Assembly (NCBI RefSeq): GCF_023502325.1 | Contig: NZ_JAMFLZ010000002.1 | Coordinates: forward strand, 1-64,000 | DNA length: 64,000 nucleotides | From: Wocania_A spongiicola | GTDB taxonomy: Bacteria > Bacteroidota > Bacteroidia > Flavobacteriales > Flavobacteriaceae | Direction: 5' to 3' | In this document: positions 52,574 to 61,437 of the stretch, one piece after another | How the letters are laid out: each line of letters starts with the position of its first letter | Position numbering within the stretch: position 1 is the first letter of the stretch | The notes under the pieces: generated by a model | Told to the model about the DNA's origin: nothing | The model's input: only the letters and a program-made list of their open reading frames with translations | Databases searched by the model: none | Made by a program: the position numbers and the translations under genes

Positions 52574-54574
52574 ATGAGCAGCAAAAAAGAATTCGAAAGC
52601 ATCGCATTTGATTTACCAAAAAATCAATCAAATGTTATTAAAGTTATTGGTGTTGGAGGCGGTGGTAGTAATGCCATTAACCATATGTTCCAACAAGGTA
52701 TTAAAGGAGTCGATTTTTACATCTGTAATACAGATGCACAAGCGCTTCAAAATAGTGGTGTTCCAAACAAAATCCAATTAGGTGTTAATTTAACCGAAGG
52801 ATTGGGAGCCGGTGCTAATCCAGATATAGGGGAGCAGTCTGCTGTTGAAAGTTTCGATGACATTTCAACAATGCTAGATACTAATACAAAAATGGTTTTT
52901 ATAACAGCTGGAATGGGAGGTGGTACAGGAACAGGTGCAGCTCCAATAATTGCCAAAATGGCTAAAGATTTAGATATTCTAACAGTTGGTATTGTAACTA
53001 TGCCTTTTGCTTTTGAAGGTAAAATGCGTATTGAACAATCCCAAAAAGGAATTGAAAAATTAAGAGATGTTGTAGATTCTTTAATTGTAATAAATAATAA
53101 TAAACTTCGCGAAGTTTATGGAAACCTTGGTTTTAAAGCTGGTTTTTCTAAAGCTGATGAAGTGCTATCAACTGCTGCTCGTGGTATAGCCGAAGTTATT
53201 ACACATCACTATACACAAAATATTGATTTACGAGATGCAAAAACGGTATTAAGTAATAGCGGAACAGCTATTATGGGATCTGCATTAGCATCTGGTCAAA
53301 ATCGTGCACAAGATGCTATTCGAAAAGCTTTAGATTCGCCGTTATTAAATGATAATAAAATTACTGGTGCTAAAAATGTATTGCTACTAATTGTTTCAGG
53401 ATCGCATGAAATAACTATTGATGAAATTGGAGAAATAAATGATCATATTCAAACCGAAGCTGGTCATGGTGCAAATATTATTATGGGTGTTGGTGAAGAT
53501 GAAGCATTAGAAGAATCTATCGCAGTTACCATTATAGCTACTGGATTTAATGTGGAGCAACAAGATGAAATTTCTAATACAGAAACCAAAAAAGTAGTAC
53601 ATTCATTAAGTGAAGATGAAGATGCTAATGTAAAAGCTGCTGAACCTGTTATTATTGAACCTATAGTTGAATTAGAAGAGAAGAAAGAGACACCAGTAGT
53701 TAGGCATACTTTAGACTTAGAATCAGAAGAAGAGCCAATAAAACAACCTCAAAAAACAGTTGTAAAAGAAGACTCTATTGCAGAAAACATTGATGTGTTT
53801 TCAAAAGACATAAACCTAATTCCGACATCAGAAATTATTAAAAACATTGATGTAGTTTATGATGAAGTTAAAGCCGATATTGTTGAAGAAGAAGATTTTA
53901 TAATCAAGCCAGTAACAAGAATGTCTGATGACCTAGAAGATATAACAGATGTTGAGGTGATTTCAGATTATATTGAAGAAGAACAACAAATAACATTAAC
54001 ATTCGATTTGCCCTTATCTTCAGACATTGAAGAAGATGTAAATGCAGAGGATATTATTTCTTATCAATTAGATGAAGAAACTAAAGATATCCCAGTTAAA
54101 GATTACGTAGAGCTAATCACGGTGAATGAAACAAATGAGAAAGGAGATGTACGCTATGTGTTAGATGATTATGCTGAGGTAGAATCTGCAATGAATAAAA
54201 GAGTACCAGAATCTAACGAAGTTGTAGAAGAAATAGATAATGATGTTGTTTTTGAAAAGAAGGTTTTAAAAGAAGAAGTCGTTGAAGAATCATCAGTTGA
54301 AGAAGCTGACCCTATGAACAGTCCTATTTCAGAATTGTTGATAGAAAGAGCAGAAGAACGCAGACGTAAAATGAAAGAGTTTAATTATAAATTCAATAAT
54401 GCTAAGATTGATGACATTGAAAAAGTACCAGCATACAAACGTCAAGGTGTGAATTTAGAAGATGCAAAGCACTCTTCCGAAACCGATATGTCTAGAACAA
54501 CTATAGGTTTAGATGATAATGATGATATTCAATTAAGAAGCAGCAATTCTTTTTTACACGATAATGTAGATTAA
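52574..54574 (+). CDS. ftsZ: Tubulin-like cell division GTPase FtsZ with long acidic tail
   Basis: A 666-residue protein, against about 380 in Escherichia coli. The GTPase and polymerisation core fills residues 1-325, with VGGGGSNAINHM, GMGGGTGTGAAP, and the synergy loop NIDLRDAKTVLSN. An acidic, Glu/Asp/Val-rich region of about 260 residues follows, typical of flavobacteria and probably disordered. The conserved FtsA-binding peptide is probably VPAYKRQGVNL, which is about 40 residues before the end rather than at it. A terminator follows. Confidence 0.95.
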   Translation: MSSKKEFESIAFDLPKNQSNVIKVIGVGGGGSNAINHMFQQGIKGVDFYICNTDAQALQNSGVPNKIQLGVNLTEGLGAGANPDIGEQSAVESFDDISTMLDTNTKMVFITAGMGGGTGTGAAPIIAKMAKDLDILTVGIVTMPFAFEGKMRIEQSQKGIEKLRDVVDSLIVINNNKLREVYGNLGFKAGFSKADEVLSTAARGIAEVITHHYTQNIDLRDAKTVLSNSGTAIMGSALASGQNRAQDAIRKALDSPLLNDNKITGAKNVLLLIVSGSHEITIDEIGEINDHIQTEAGHGANIIMGVGEDEALEESIAVTIIATGFNVEQQDEISNTETKKVVHSLSEDEDANVKAAEPVIIEPIVELEEKKETPVVRHTLDLESEEEPIKQPQKTVVKEDSIAENIDVFSKDINLIPTSEIIKNIDVVYDEVKADIVEEEDFIIKPVTRMSDDLEDITDVEVISDYIEEEQQITLTFDLPLSSDIEEDVNAEDIISYQLDEETKDIPVKDYVELITVNETNEKGDVRYVLDDYAEVESAMNKRVPESNEVVEEIDNDVVFEKKVLKEEVVEESSVEEADPMNSPISELLIERAEERRRKMKEFNYKFNNAKIDDIEKVPAYKRQGVNLEDAKHSSETDMSRTTIGLDDNDDIQLRSSNSFLHDNVD

Positions 54575-54601
54575 TATATTACTAGAACTTACTTATTTAT
54601 G

Positions 54602-54632
54602 TGCCCGAAAAGTACCCTTAGCTTTTCGGGCA
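54602..54632 (+). terminator. Terminator of the dcw cluster
   Basis: An 11-bp stem TGCCCGAAAAG/CTTTTCGGGCA with a 9-nt loop and a T-rich tail, 27 bp after the ftsZ stop. Confidence 0.88.
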
Positions 54633-54677
54633 TTTCTTTTTAATTATTTTTATCTTCGCATATCAAAAAAAGAATAC

Positions 54678-55127
54678 ATGAGTTTACAACAAGATATTAT
54701 GTCGGCTTTAAAAAGCGCCATGAAAGCTAAAGATCAAACGGCTTTAACAGCTTTAAGAGCAGTTAAATCTGCTATTTTATTAGCTCAAACAGAAAGTGGT
54801 GCAAAAGAAGAATTAACTGAAGAGCAAGAGCTTAAAATACTTCAGAAGCAAGTAAAGCAACGTAGAGATAGTGCAGCAATTTATCTAGAGCAGAATCGTG
54901 AAGATTTAGCAGCTCCTGAAATTGCTGAAGCAGATGTAATAGCACAGTTTTTACCAGAGGCTTTAAGTGAAGAAGAAATAGAAAAGGTAGTTGTAATGAC
55001 TATTGATAATATAGGAGCTCAAGGCATGAAAGATATGGGTAAAGTTATGGGGATTGTAAGTAAAGAGCTGGCTGGACAAGCAGACGGAAAAACGATTTCA
55101 AGTATAGTTAGACAAAAATTATCATAA
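54678..55127 (+). CDS. GatB/YqeY domain-containing protein
   Basis: A 149-residue helical protein of the YqeY family, homologous to the tail of GatB (ALRAVKSAILLAQTE, LQKQVKQRRDSAAIY, AQFLPEALSEEEIE, MKDMGKVMGIVSKEL). GatB's tail domain binds tRNA in amidotransferases; stand-alone YqeY has no proven role. It lies immediately upstream of tRNA-Arg and downstream of the ftsZ terminator. Confidence 0.92.
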   Translation: MSLQQDIMSALKSAMKAKDQTALTALRAVKSAILLAQTESGAKEELTEEQELKILQKQVKQRRDSAAIYLEQNREDLAAPEIAEADVIAQFLPEALSEEEIEKVVVMTIDNIGAQGMKDMGKVMGIVSKELAGQADGKTISSIVRQKLS

Positions 55128-55137
55128 AGTAAATAAC

Positions 55138-55211
55138 GGCTGCGTAGTTCAACTGGATAGAATATCAGATTTCGGCTCTGAGGGTTGGGGGTTCGAATCC
55201 CTTCGCGGTCA
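55138..55211 (+). tRNA. tRNA-Arg (TCG)
   Basis: A 74-nt cloverleaf. Acceptor GGCTGCG pairs with CGCGGTC with two G-T pairs; anticodon stem TCAGA/TCTGA holds loop TTTCGGC with anticodon TCG; T-loop TTCGAAT; discriminator A. CCA is not encoded. Confidence 0.93.
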
Positions 55212-55220
55212 CTTTTATAA

Positions 55221-55250
55221 AAAAAAGCGAGCTATATGGCTCGCTTTTTT
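55221..55250 (+). terminator. Terminator after tRNA-Arg
   Basis: A 12-bp perfect stem AAAAAAGCGAGC/GCTCGCTTTTTT, loop TATATG, plus further T residues. Located 9 bp after the tRNA. Confidence 0.9.
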
Positions 55251-55329
55251 TTATAAAATGAAAAATAAATACCCTATTATTATGTTAATAATGAATACAT
55301 TCTTGTAGTTTTAATCTTTTAAAACATGT

Positions 55330-56190
55330 ATGCTATATAATCTATTTTTATTTATTAATGAATCTTATACTTATGGTAGTAAGATTATATTGACCATTTT
55401 ATTTGGGGCATTAGGTTGGCTGTTTCTACATTATGCTTTTAAAATGACAGAAATGGCATATGTTTTAAAACATAAAAAGCCATTATACAATCATTTTTAT
55501 GTTTTTTTAAGACAATTAAGTGTGTCGCAAAAAGCTATATTAAAAAATCATTTTACTTTTTATAAAAACTTAACAGAAAAGGAAAAGAGGTATTTTGAGC
55601 ACAGAGTAGCACTATTTATTAAAGACAAAGATTTTATAGGAAGAGATGGTAATAGAATTACTGATGAGGTGAAAGTTTTAATTTCGGCTACTGCCGTTAT
55701 GTTAACTTTTGGATTTAGAGATTTCTATATTGGTGTTATTTCTAAAATAGTGGTTTACCCAAACAAGTTTTATTCAAACACTAATAACGCCTATCATAAA
55801 GGAGAATTTAACCCCAAATTAAAGGCTTTAGTATTATCGTGGGAAGATTTTATAGCTGGTTTTAATGATGAGAATGATAATTTAAATTTAGGAATTCACG
55901 AATTTACTCATGCCATACATATAAATAGCATGAAAGAACGTGATGTGAGCTCCACAATTTTTAGTGACTCATTTAAAGAGTTAACAAAATTATTATCAGC
56001 AAACGAAGATTTAAGAAGTAAGTTAATGAGGTCTGATTATTTTAGAAAATATGCTTTTACGAATCAGTTTGAATTTGTTGCTGTTATAATTGAAAATTTT
56101 ATTGAAACACCTCAAGAATTTAAATTACAATTCCCAAAAGTTTACGATAAAGTAAAACAAATGCTTAATTTTAATATAGCTGGATTTTAG
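55330..56190 (+). CDS. M90 (MtfA-like) zinc metallopeptidase
   Basis: A 286-residue protein. It has an N-terminal membrane helix (about residues 17-37), a helical linker, and an M90 domain with zinc motif HEFTHAIH near residues 196-203 and a downstream Glu in FEFVAVIIENF. MtfA in Escherichia coli binds the repressor Mlc and has peptidase activity. The N-terminal anchor here is extra. It stands alone, 118 bp after tRNA-Arg and 91 bp before the CBS gene. Confidence 0.85.
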   Translation: MLYNLFLFINESYTYGSKIILTILFGALGWLFLHYAFKMTEMAYVLKHKKPLYNHFYVFLRQLSVSQKAILKNHFTFYKNLTEKEKRYFEHRVALFIKDKDFIGRDGNRITDEVKVLISATAVMLTFGFRDFYIGVISKIVVYPNKFYSNTNNAYHKGEFNPKLKALVLSWEDFIAGFNDENDNLNLGIHEFTHAIHINSMKERDVSSTIFSDSFKELTKLLSANEDLRSKLMRSDYFRKYAFTNQFEFVAVIIENFIETPQEFKLQFPKVYDKVKQMLNFNIAGF

Positions 56191-56281
56191 GGTAATTAAA
56201 ATGTCTTCAATCATGATTTTTATCATACTTTTTTCTGTTTTTCATTTATACTTTTAGTATAGAATTTTAAAATGGAATATC

Positions 56282-56698
56282 ATGAAAAGAAGAACTCCAG
56301 TTTCAGAAATAATGTCGAAAGAAGTTATAGCTTTGAGTAGAGCTGACGATTTAGAAAGAGCAGAAATGCTTTTTAAAAGACATAATATTAGGCACATCCC
56401 AGTAGTTACTGGTGAGTCAATAATAGGAATGTTAAGTTATTCCGATTTGTTGCGGATAAGTTTTGCTGATGCTACAAATGATGAATATAATGTTGACTCA
56501 GTGGTTTATAATATGTTTACAATTGAGCAAGTGATGACAAAAAACTTAATAAATGTAACAAGCGAAACTACCATTAAAGAAGTTGCAGAAATCTTAGCAG
56601 AAAATGAATTTCACGCACTTCCAGTTGTTGACGACTCTATTTTAGTAGGTATTGTAACAACTACCGATTTAATAAAATATTTGTTAAAGCAGTTTTAA
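56282..56698 (+). CDS. CBS-domain pair protein
   Basis: A 138-residue protein consisting only of two CBS domains (about residues 8-65 and 75-136; VSEIMSKEVIALSRADDLE, IRHIPVVTGESIIGML, MTKNLINVTSETTI, FHALPVVDDSILVGIVTT). CBS pairs bind adenine nucleotides and act as energy or ion sensors. No enzyme domain is attached. It converges with rpe and overlaps its stop by 4 bp. Confidence 0.92.
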   Translation: MKRRTPVSEIMSKEVIALSRADDLERAEMLFKRHNIRHIPVVTGESIIGMLSYSDLLRISFADATNDEYNVDSVVYNMFTIEQVMTKNLINVTSETTIKEVAEILAENEFHALPVVDDSILVGIVTTTDLIKYLLKQF

Positions 56699-57357
56699 GA
56701 ATTAGCAATAGCCTTTAAATCTTTAATGGTTTCTGGTTGGTTATTGCTTTTAAAGACATAACTACCAGCAACTAAAACATCGGCTCCGGCTTGCGTTAAT
56801 GCTTTTGCATTCTTATTTGTAACACCACCATCAATTTCTATAAGTGTTGAAGCTCCCTTGCGTGTAATTAAAGCCTTAAGTTGTTGTACTTTAGAATATG
56901 TGTTTTCTATAAAACTTTGGCCGCCAAACCCAGGATTTACACTCATTAAACAGACTAAATCAATGTCGTTAATGATATCCTCTAAAACGTTAATGTTAGT
57001 ATGCGGGTTTAGTGCCACACCAGCTTTCATGTTTTCTGCTTTAATGGCCTGAAGCGTGCGGTGTAAATGTGTACAAGCTTCATAATGCACAGTAAGTATG
57101 TTGCTGCCTAATTCAGCAAATGTTTTAATATATCGATCTGGGTCAACTATCATTAAATGCACATCGATAGTTTTTTTAGCATGCTTAGCAATAGCTTGTA
57201 AAACAGGCATGCCAAATGATATATTAGGAACAAAAACCCCGTCCATAATATCAATATGAAACCAATCAGCTTCACTTTGATTAACCATTTCTATATCGCG
57301 TTGAAGGTTGGCAAAGTCTGCCGCTAAAACTGAAGGTGCAATTAATTTAGAACTCAT
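56695..57357 (-). CDS. rpe: Ribulose-phosphate 3-epimerase
   Basis: A 220-residue TIM-barrel enzyme of the pentose phosphate pathway. APSVLAADFANL, WFHIDIMDGVFVPNISFG, HLMIVDP, VALNPHT, SVNPGFGGQSFI and EIDGGVTNKNA are the expected metal and phosphate-binding blocks. It converges with the CBS gene. An exact -7 element lies 25 bp upstream, just after the rpoD terminator. Confidence 0.97.
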   Translation of the reverse strand: MSSKLIAPSVLAADFANLQRDIEMVNQSEADWFHIDIMDGVFVPNISFGMPVLQAIAKHAKKTIDVHLMIVDPDRYIKTFAELGSNILTVHYEACTHLHRTLQAIKAENMKAGVALNPHTNINVLEDIINDIDLVCLMSVNPGFGGQSFIENTYSKVQQLKALITRKGASTLIEIDGGVTNKNAKALTQAGADVLVAGSYVFKSNNQPETIKDLKAIANS

Positions 57358-57381
57358 ATTGATATGTTATTTTATTTGCCG

Positions 57382-57389
57382 CAAAAATA
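57382..57389 (-). promoter_or_regulatory. Promoter -7 element of rpe
   Basis: TATTTTTG on the minus strand (TAnnTTTG). It lies between the rpoD terminator and the rpe ATG. No TTG with standard spacing. Confidence 0.5.
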
Positions 57390-57402
57390 GTATAAAAAAA
57401 CA

Positions 57403-57427
57403 AACCCTCGGTAATCAGCCGAGGGTT
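57403..57427 (-). terminator. Terminator of rpoD
   Basis: A 9-bp stem AACCCTCGG/CCGAGGGTT followed on the minus strand by seven T residues. Located 71 bp after the rpoD stop. Confidence 0.87.
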
Positions 57428-57497
57428 CTTTCATCAATCAAAAAACGAACAGTTATGTGAAACTGTTTGTTGTCGTAATTTAGTCGTAATTTAATTA

Positions 57498-58361
57498 CTA
57501 ACCTAAATAAGTTTTTAATATTTTACTTCTAGACGTATGTTTTAATCTACGTATAGCTTTCTCTTTTATTTGTCTAACACGCTCTCGAGTTAAATCGAAA
57601 GTCTCACCAATTTCTTCTAAAGTCATTGGGTGCTGGTTTCCTAAACCAAAGTATAAGCGAATAACATCTGCTTCGCGCGGTGTTAATGTTTCTAAAGCAC
57701 GCTCAATTTCAGTACGTAACGATTCGTGTAATAATTCTCTATCAGGATTTGGCGATTCACCACTATTTAATACATCATATAAGTTAGAATCTTCTCCTTC
57801 AACTAAAGGGGCATCCATACTTACGTGACGACCAGAGTTTTTCATAGACTCTTTAACATCATTGATAGTCATGTCAAGCTCTTTAGCAATTTCTTCAGCA
57901 CTAGGTGGGCGCTCATGACTTTGCTCTAAAAAGGCAAACGTTTTATTAATTTTGTTAATAGAACCAATTTTATTTAAAGGTAAACGTACAATACGAGATT
58001 GTTCAGCTAATGCTTGAAGAATCGATTGACGAATCCACCACACAGCATAAGATATAAATTTAAAACCACGTGTTTCATCAAAGCGTTGTGCTGCTTTAAT
58101 TAATCCTAAATTTCCTTCATTAATTAAATCTGGTAAAGTAAGCCCTTGGTTTTGATATTGCTTAGCCACAGATACTACGAAACGCAAATTAGCTTTTGTC
58201 AATTTCTCTAAAGCAATTTGATCACCAGCTTTAATGCGTTGAGCTAATTCTACCTCTTCATCGGCTGTAATTAAATCTACCTTACCAATTTCCTGTAAAT
58301 ATTTATCTAACGAAGCAGTTTCTCTATTAGTAACCTGCTTTGTAATTTTAAGTTGTCTCAT
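57498..58361 (-). CDS. rpoD: Primary sigma factor RpoD/SigA, short Bacteroidota form
   Basis: A 287-residue sigma-70. It has a short region 1.2 (TASLDKYLQEIGKVDLITADEEVELA), region 2 (LRFVVSVAKQYQNQGLTLPDLINEGNLGLI and FKFISYAVWWIRQSI), region 3 and region 4 with HTH (LTLEEIGETFDLTRERVRQ cut short). Region 1.1 is absent, as is usual in Bacteroidota. It recognises the TAnnTTTG promoters seen in this window. It is a single-gene unit between a long AT-rich leader and a strong terminator. Confidence 0.97.
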   Translation of the reverse strand: MRQLKITKQVTNRETASLDKYLQEIGKVDLITADEEVELAQRIKAGDQIALEKLTKANLRFVVSVAKQYQNQGLTLPDLINEGNLGLIKAAQRFDETRGFKFISYAVWWIRQSILQALAEQSRIVRLPLNKIGSINKINKTFAFLEQSHERPPSAEEIAKELDMTINDVKESMKNSGRHVSMDAPLVEGEDSNLYDVLNSGESPNPDRELLHESLRTEIERALETLTPREADVIRLYFGLGNQHPMTLEEIGETFDLTRERVRQIKEKAIRRLKHTSRSKILKTYLG

Positions 58362-58572
58362 CTAATATTCTCTTGTGATTTAATTGTGAATAAATAGGTT
58401 GTTCATTAGTTATACGCACAAATTTTACTTTTTGTTACAAAAAAATAAAATAAATTTTTGTAATCTATATAATTATGACGCAAAAGTCTTAAAAAAGTCA
58501 CTTTACCTTTTTGCATTTTTTATATGATACAAGCAGTTGAATATTCTGTTGTTAACCCATTTTTAATTAAAT

Positions 58573-58603
58573 AAAAAACCCGCCTAAGTTTAAACTTGAC
58601 GGG
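58573..58603 (-). terminator. Terminator of pnp
   Basis: On the minus strand CCCGTCAAGTTT pairs with AAACTTAGGCGGG (one bulged A, one G-T pair), then a T-run. Located 25 bp after the pnp stop. Confidence 0.85.
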
Positions 58604-58628
58604 CTTTGAAAGTTTTGAAGATTAAAAA

Positions 58629-60878
58629 TTAATCCTCTTTCTTATCTTCTCTAGGTCTTCTGTCATCACGACGATTATCACGCCCACGATTATCTCTACC
58701 TCTGTTATCACGCCCACCTCGATTATTGTCTCTTGGTGGTCTTGCTACATAACCTTCAGGTTTTGGTAAAATTGCTTTACGAGATACTTTTTCTTTACGT
58801 GTTCTAGAATCAATTCCAAAATACTTCACATCAAAAACATCGCCCATGTTTACAACATCTGATACATTCTCAGTACGTTCCCAAGCTAATTCACTTACGT
58901 GCAATAAAACTTCATTACCTGGTGCATCTGTATATTCTACAACAGCGCCAAAATCAAGCATTTTAATCACTTTTACTTCATAAACGCTACCAACTTCAGG
59001 TTTAAATAATAAAGAATCGATTTTTGCCATAACTGCATCGATACCTTTACTTCCTACACCTAAAACTTCAACAATACCTTCTTCAGTAACAGGATCTTCA
59101 TTAATAACAATAGTTGTCTCAGTTTCTTTTTGAAGCTCTTGAATAACTTTTCCGCCAGGACCAATTAAAGCTCCAATAAACTCATTAGGAATACGTCTAG
59201 TTACCATTGTAGGTGCATGATCTTTAACTTCAGCATTAGGAGTTTCTATAGTTTCAGTAATTTTACTTAAAATATGTAAACGACCATCACGTGCTTGTTT
59301 TAAAGCATTAACAAGAATTTCGTATGATAATCCTTTTACTTTAATATCCATTTGGCAAGCGGTAATACCATCGGCAGTACCAGTTACTTTAAAGTCCATA
59401 TCTCCTAAGTGATCTTCATCACCTAAAATATCTGATAAAACAGCGTATTTTCCAGAATCAGCATCAGAAATTAATCCCATAGCAATACCAGAAACTGGTT
59501 TCTTTAATTGTACCCCAGCGTCCATCATAGCCATTGTACCAGCACAAACCGTTGCCATAGAAGACGAACCGTTAGATTCTAAAATCTCAGAAACTACACG
59601 TACTGTATATGGGCAATCCTCAGGAACCATACCTTTTAAAGCACGTTGTGCTAAGTTACCATGTCCTACCTCACGACGAGATGTTCCACGAATTGGTCGT
59701 GCTTCACCTGTTGAAAAAGGAGGGAAGTTGTAGTGTAAATAAAAACGCTCTTCACCTTCGTAGGATGGCATATCTATTTGATTCGCTTCTCTACTTGTTC
59801 CTAATGTTACAGTAGCTAAAGCTTGAGTTTCCCCACGTGTAAATATTGAAGAACCATGTGTAGAAGGTAAATAATCAACCTCACACCAAATTGGTCTAAT
59901 TTCGTCAGTTTTTCTACCATCTAAACGCAAACCTTCATTTAAAGTTAAATCTCTAACGGCAGCTTTTTCGGCTTTAGAATAATACTTAGAAATTAATCCA
60001 CCAAAGTCTTCTTGCTCTTCTTCAGAAAAAGATGCTTTAATTTCTTCTTTAATTTCACCAAAAGCAGCGCCACGTTCATGTTTAGCAGAACCTGCTTGAG
60101 CTACAGCATATACTTTATCATATGCCATGTCATGAATTTTCTTTGCTAAATCAGCATCTTCTCTTTCTGGCTCATACTCACGAGTTTCCTTTTTACCGAA
60201 AGCTTCAGCTAAAGCTACTTGAGCTGCACATTGTACTTTAATAGCTTCATGAGCAAACTTTATAGCTTCAGTCATTTCTTCTTCAGAAATCTCATCCATT
60301 TCACCTTCAACCATCATTACTGAGTCTGCAGAAGCGCCAATCATCATATCGATATCAGACTCTTCTAATTGTGCTCTAGTTGGGTTGATAACAAATTCAC
60401 CGTTTACACGACCAACTCTAGCTTCAGAGATTGGACATTCAAATGGAAAATCTGATAATTGAATAGCTGCCGAAGCTGCTAAACCAGCCATAGCATCTGG
60501 CATAACTTCATCATCATGAGACATTAATTGAATCATCACCTGAGTTTCAGAATGATAATCTTTTGGGAATAATGGACGTAAAACGCGATCTACTAAACGC
60601 ATCGTTAAAACTTCGCCATCACTCGGTCTTGCTTCTCTTTTAAAGAAACCTCCTGGATAACGTCCAGCTGCTGCAAATTTTTCTCTGTAGTCTACTGTTA
60701 AAGGTAAAAAGTCTACATCTGCTTGTTTGTAATTGGAAACAACTGTACATAATAACATACATTTTCCAGATTGCACAACAACGCTACCATGAGCTTGTTT
60801 TGCTAATTTTCCGGTTTCAATAGAAATTTCTCTACCGTCACCTAGGTCTATGACCTCTTTAAAAACTTGTGGAATCAT
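58629..60878 (-). CDS. pnp: Polyribonucleotide nucleotidyltransferase
   Basis: A 749-residue 3'-5' phosphorolytic exoribonuclease. It has two RNase PH domains (residues about 1-230 and 310-550, separated by a helical linker), then a KH domain with GALIGPGGKVIQEL (about 563-620) and an S1 domain (about 630-700). The tail is a disordered Arg/Asp/Gly/Asn repeat (DNRGR units, about 710-749). SGIAMGLISD is in the second core. It follows rpsO on the same strand, the usual order. A leader hairpin at 60905-60943 could serve autoregulation. Confidence 0.97.
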   Translation of the reverse strand: MIPQVFKEVIDLGDGREISIETGKLAKQAHGSVVVQSGKCMLLCTVVSNYKQADVDFLPLTVDYREKFAAAGRYPGGFFKREARPSDGEVLTMRLVDRVLRPLFPKDYHSETQVMIQLMSHDDEVMPDAMAGLAASAAIQLSDFPFECPISEARVGRVNGEFVINPTRAQLEESDIDMMIGASADSVMMVEGEMDEISEEEMTEAIKFAHEAIKVQCAAQVALAEAFGKKETREYEPEREDADLAKKIHDMAYDKVYAVAQAGSAKHERGAAFGEIKEEIKASFSEEEQEDFGGLISKYYSKAEKAAVRDLTLNEGLRLDGRKTDEIRPIWCEVDYLPSTHGSSIFTRGETQALATVTLGTSREANQIDMPSYEGEERFYLHYNFPPFSTGEARPIRGTSRREVGHGNLAQRALKGMVPEDCPYTVRVVSEILESNGSSSMATVCAGTMAMMDAGVQLKKPVSGIAMGLISDADSGKYAVLSDILGDEDHLGDMDFKVTGTADGITACQMDIKVKGLSYEILVNALKQARDGRLHILSKITETIETPNAEVKDHAPTMVTRRIPNEFIGALIGPGGKVIQELQKETETTIVINEDPVTEEGIVEVLGVGSKGIDAVMAKIDSLLFKPEVGSVYEVKVIKMLDFGAVVEYTDAPGNEVLLHVSELAWERTENVSDVVNMGDVFDVKYFGIDSRTRKEKVSRKAILPKPEGYVARPPRDNNRGGRDNRGRDNRGRDNRRDDRRPREDKKED

Positions 60879-61010
60879 AAATTTTTTTAATTCTAATTAA
60901 ACAATGGTCGTTGTGTTGTTGTGTAGTTATTGTGTAATGACCAATGAAAAACTGTAATTAGCTTCTTATTTACGATAGTTATACTCTTTCGTGAGAGTTA
61001 TATTTAAAAC

Positions 61011-61036
61011 AAAAAAGAGGCTGTGAAGCCTCTTTT
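61011..61036 (-). terminator. Terminator of rpsO
   Basis: A 9-bp stem AAAAGAGGC/GCCTCTTTT with loop TGTGAA and a T-run on the minus strand. It sits directly after the rpsO stop, so pnp may have its own promoter or rely on read-through. Confidence 0.82.
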
Positions 61037-61038
61037 AA

Positions 61039-61308
61039 TTATTTTCTTAATCCTAATTCTTTTACTATGGCACGATATCTTAAAATATCTTTCTTAGTTA
61101 AGTAGTCTAGTAAAGCACGACGCTTTCCAACTAGTTTTACTAATGAACGCTCAGTATTATAATCTTTACGATTATTTTTTAAGTGTTCTGTTAAGTGATT
61201 AATTCTTTCTGTAAATAATGCAATTTGTCCTTCTGCAGAACCTGTATCTTTTGCATTTTTACCGTGCTTTTTAAATAGCTTTTCTTTTGCTTTTTGATCT
61301 AAATACAT
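61039..61308 (-). CDS. rpsO: 30S ribosomal protein S15
   Basis: An 89-residue ribosomal protein binding 16S rRNA helix 22. It contains GSAEGQIALFTERINHLTEH and RSLVKLVGKRRALLDYL, the family core. I use the ATG at 61308 (MYLDQKAKEK), which gives the standard length; the frame extends 19 codons further up to 61365, past the predicted promoter. It lies upstream of pnp. Confidence 0.97.
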   Translation of the reverse strand: MYLDQKAKEKLFKKHGKNAKDTGSAEGQIALFTERINHLTEHLKNNRKDYNTERSLVKLVGKRRALLDYLTKKDILRYRAIVKELGLRK

Positions 61309-61340
61309 GCTAATATTATTGTAAATGATTTTTATGTACA

Positions 61341-61357
61341 CGAAAGTTTTTCTTTCG
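61341..61357 (-). promoter_or_regulatory. 5' leader hairpin of rpsO
   Basis: Perfect 6-bp stem CGAAAG/CTTTCG with loop of five A (minus strand), placed near the predicted start of transcription. S15 of many bacteria controls its own mRNA through leader structures; whether this is one is unproven. Confidence 0.45.
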
Positions 61358-61362
61358 AGCGG

Positions 61363-61370
61363 CAAATATA
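61363..61370 (-). promoter_or_regulatory. Promoter -7 element of rpsO
   Basis: Exact TATATTTG on the minus strand, about 55 bp before the chosen ATG. No clear TTG at -33. Confidence 0.6.
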
Positions 61371-61410
61371 GTAATTTTTAATGATTTATAAGAGTATCTT
61401 TTAAAAAGAA

Positions 61411-61434
61411 AAAAGTGACTAATCAGCCACTTTT
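61411..61434 (-). terminator. Terminator of accD
   Basis: On the minus strand AAAAGTG[G]CT... pairs with ...AGTCACTTTT (one mismatch), followed by TTCTTTTT. It ends 4 bp from the accD stop. Confidence 0.7.
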
Positions 61435-61437
61435 ATG

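Noticed and set aside
58650..58745. Short repeated DNA units that look CRISPR- or satellite-like
   Set aside because: They encode the Arg/Asp/Gly/Asn repeats of the PNPase tail; no spacers or cas genes.
61309..61365. Upstream extension of rpsO by 19 codons
   Set aside because: The extension crosses the predicted transcript start and leader hairpin, and S15 is normally 89 residues.
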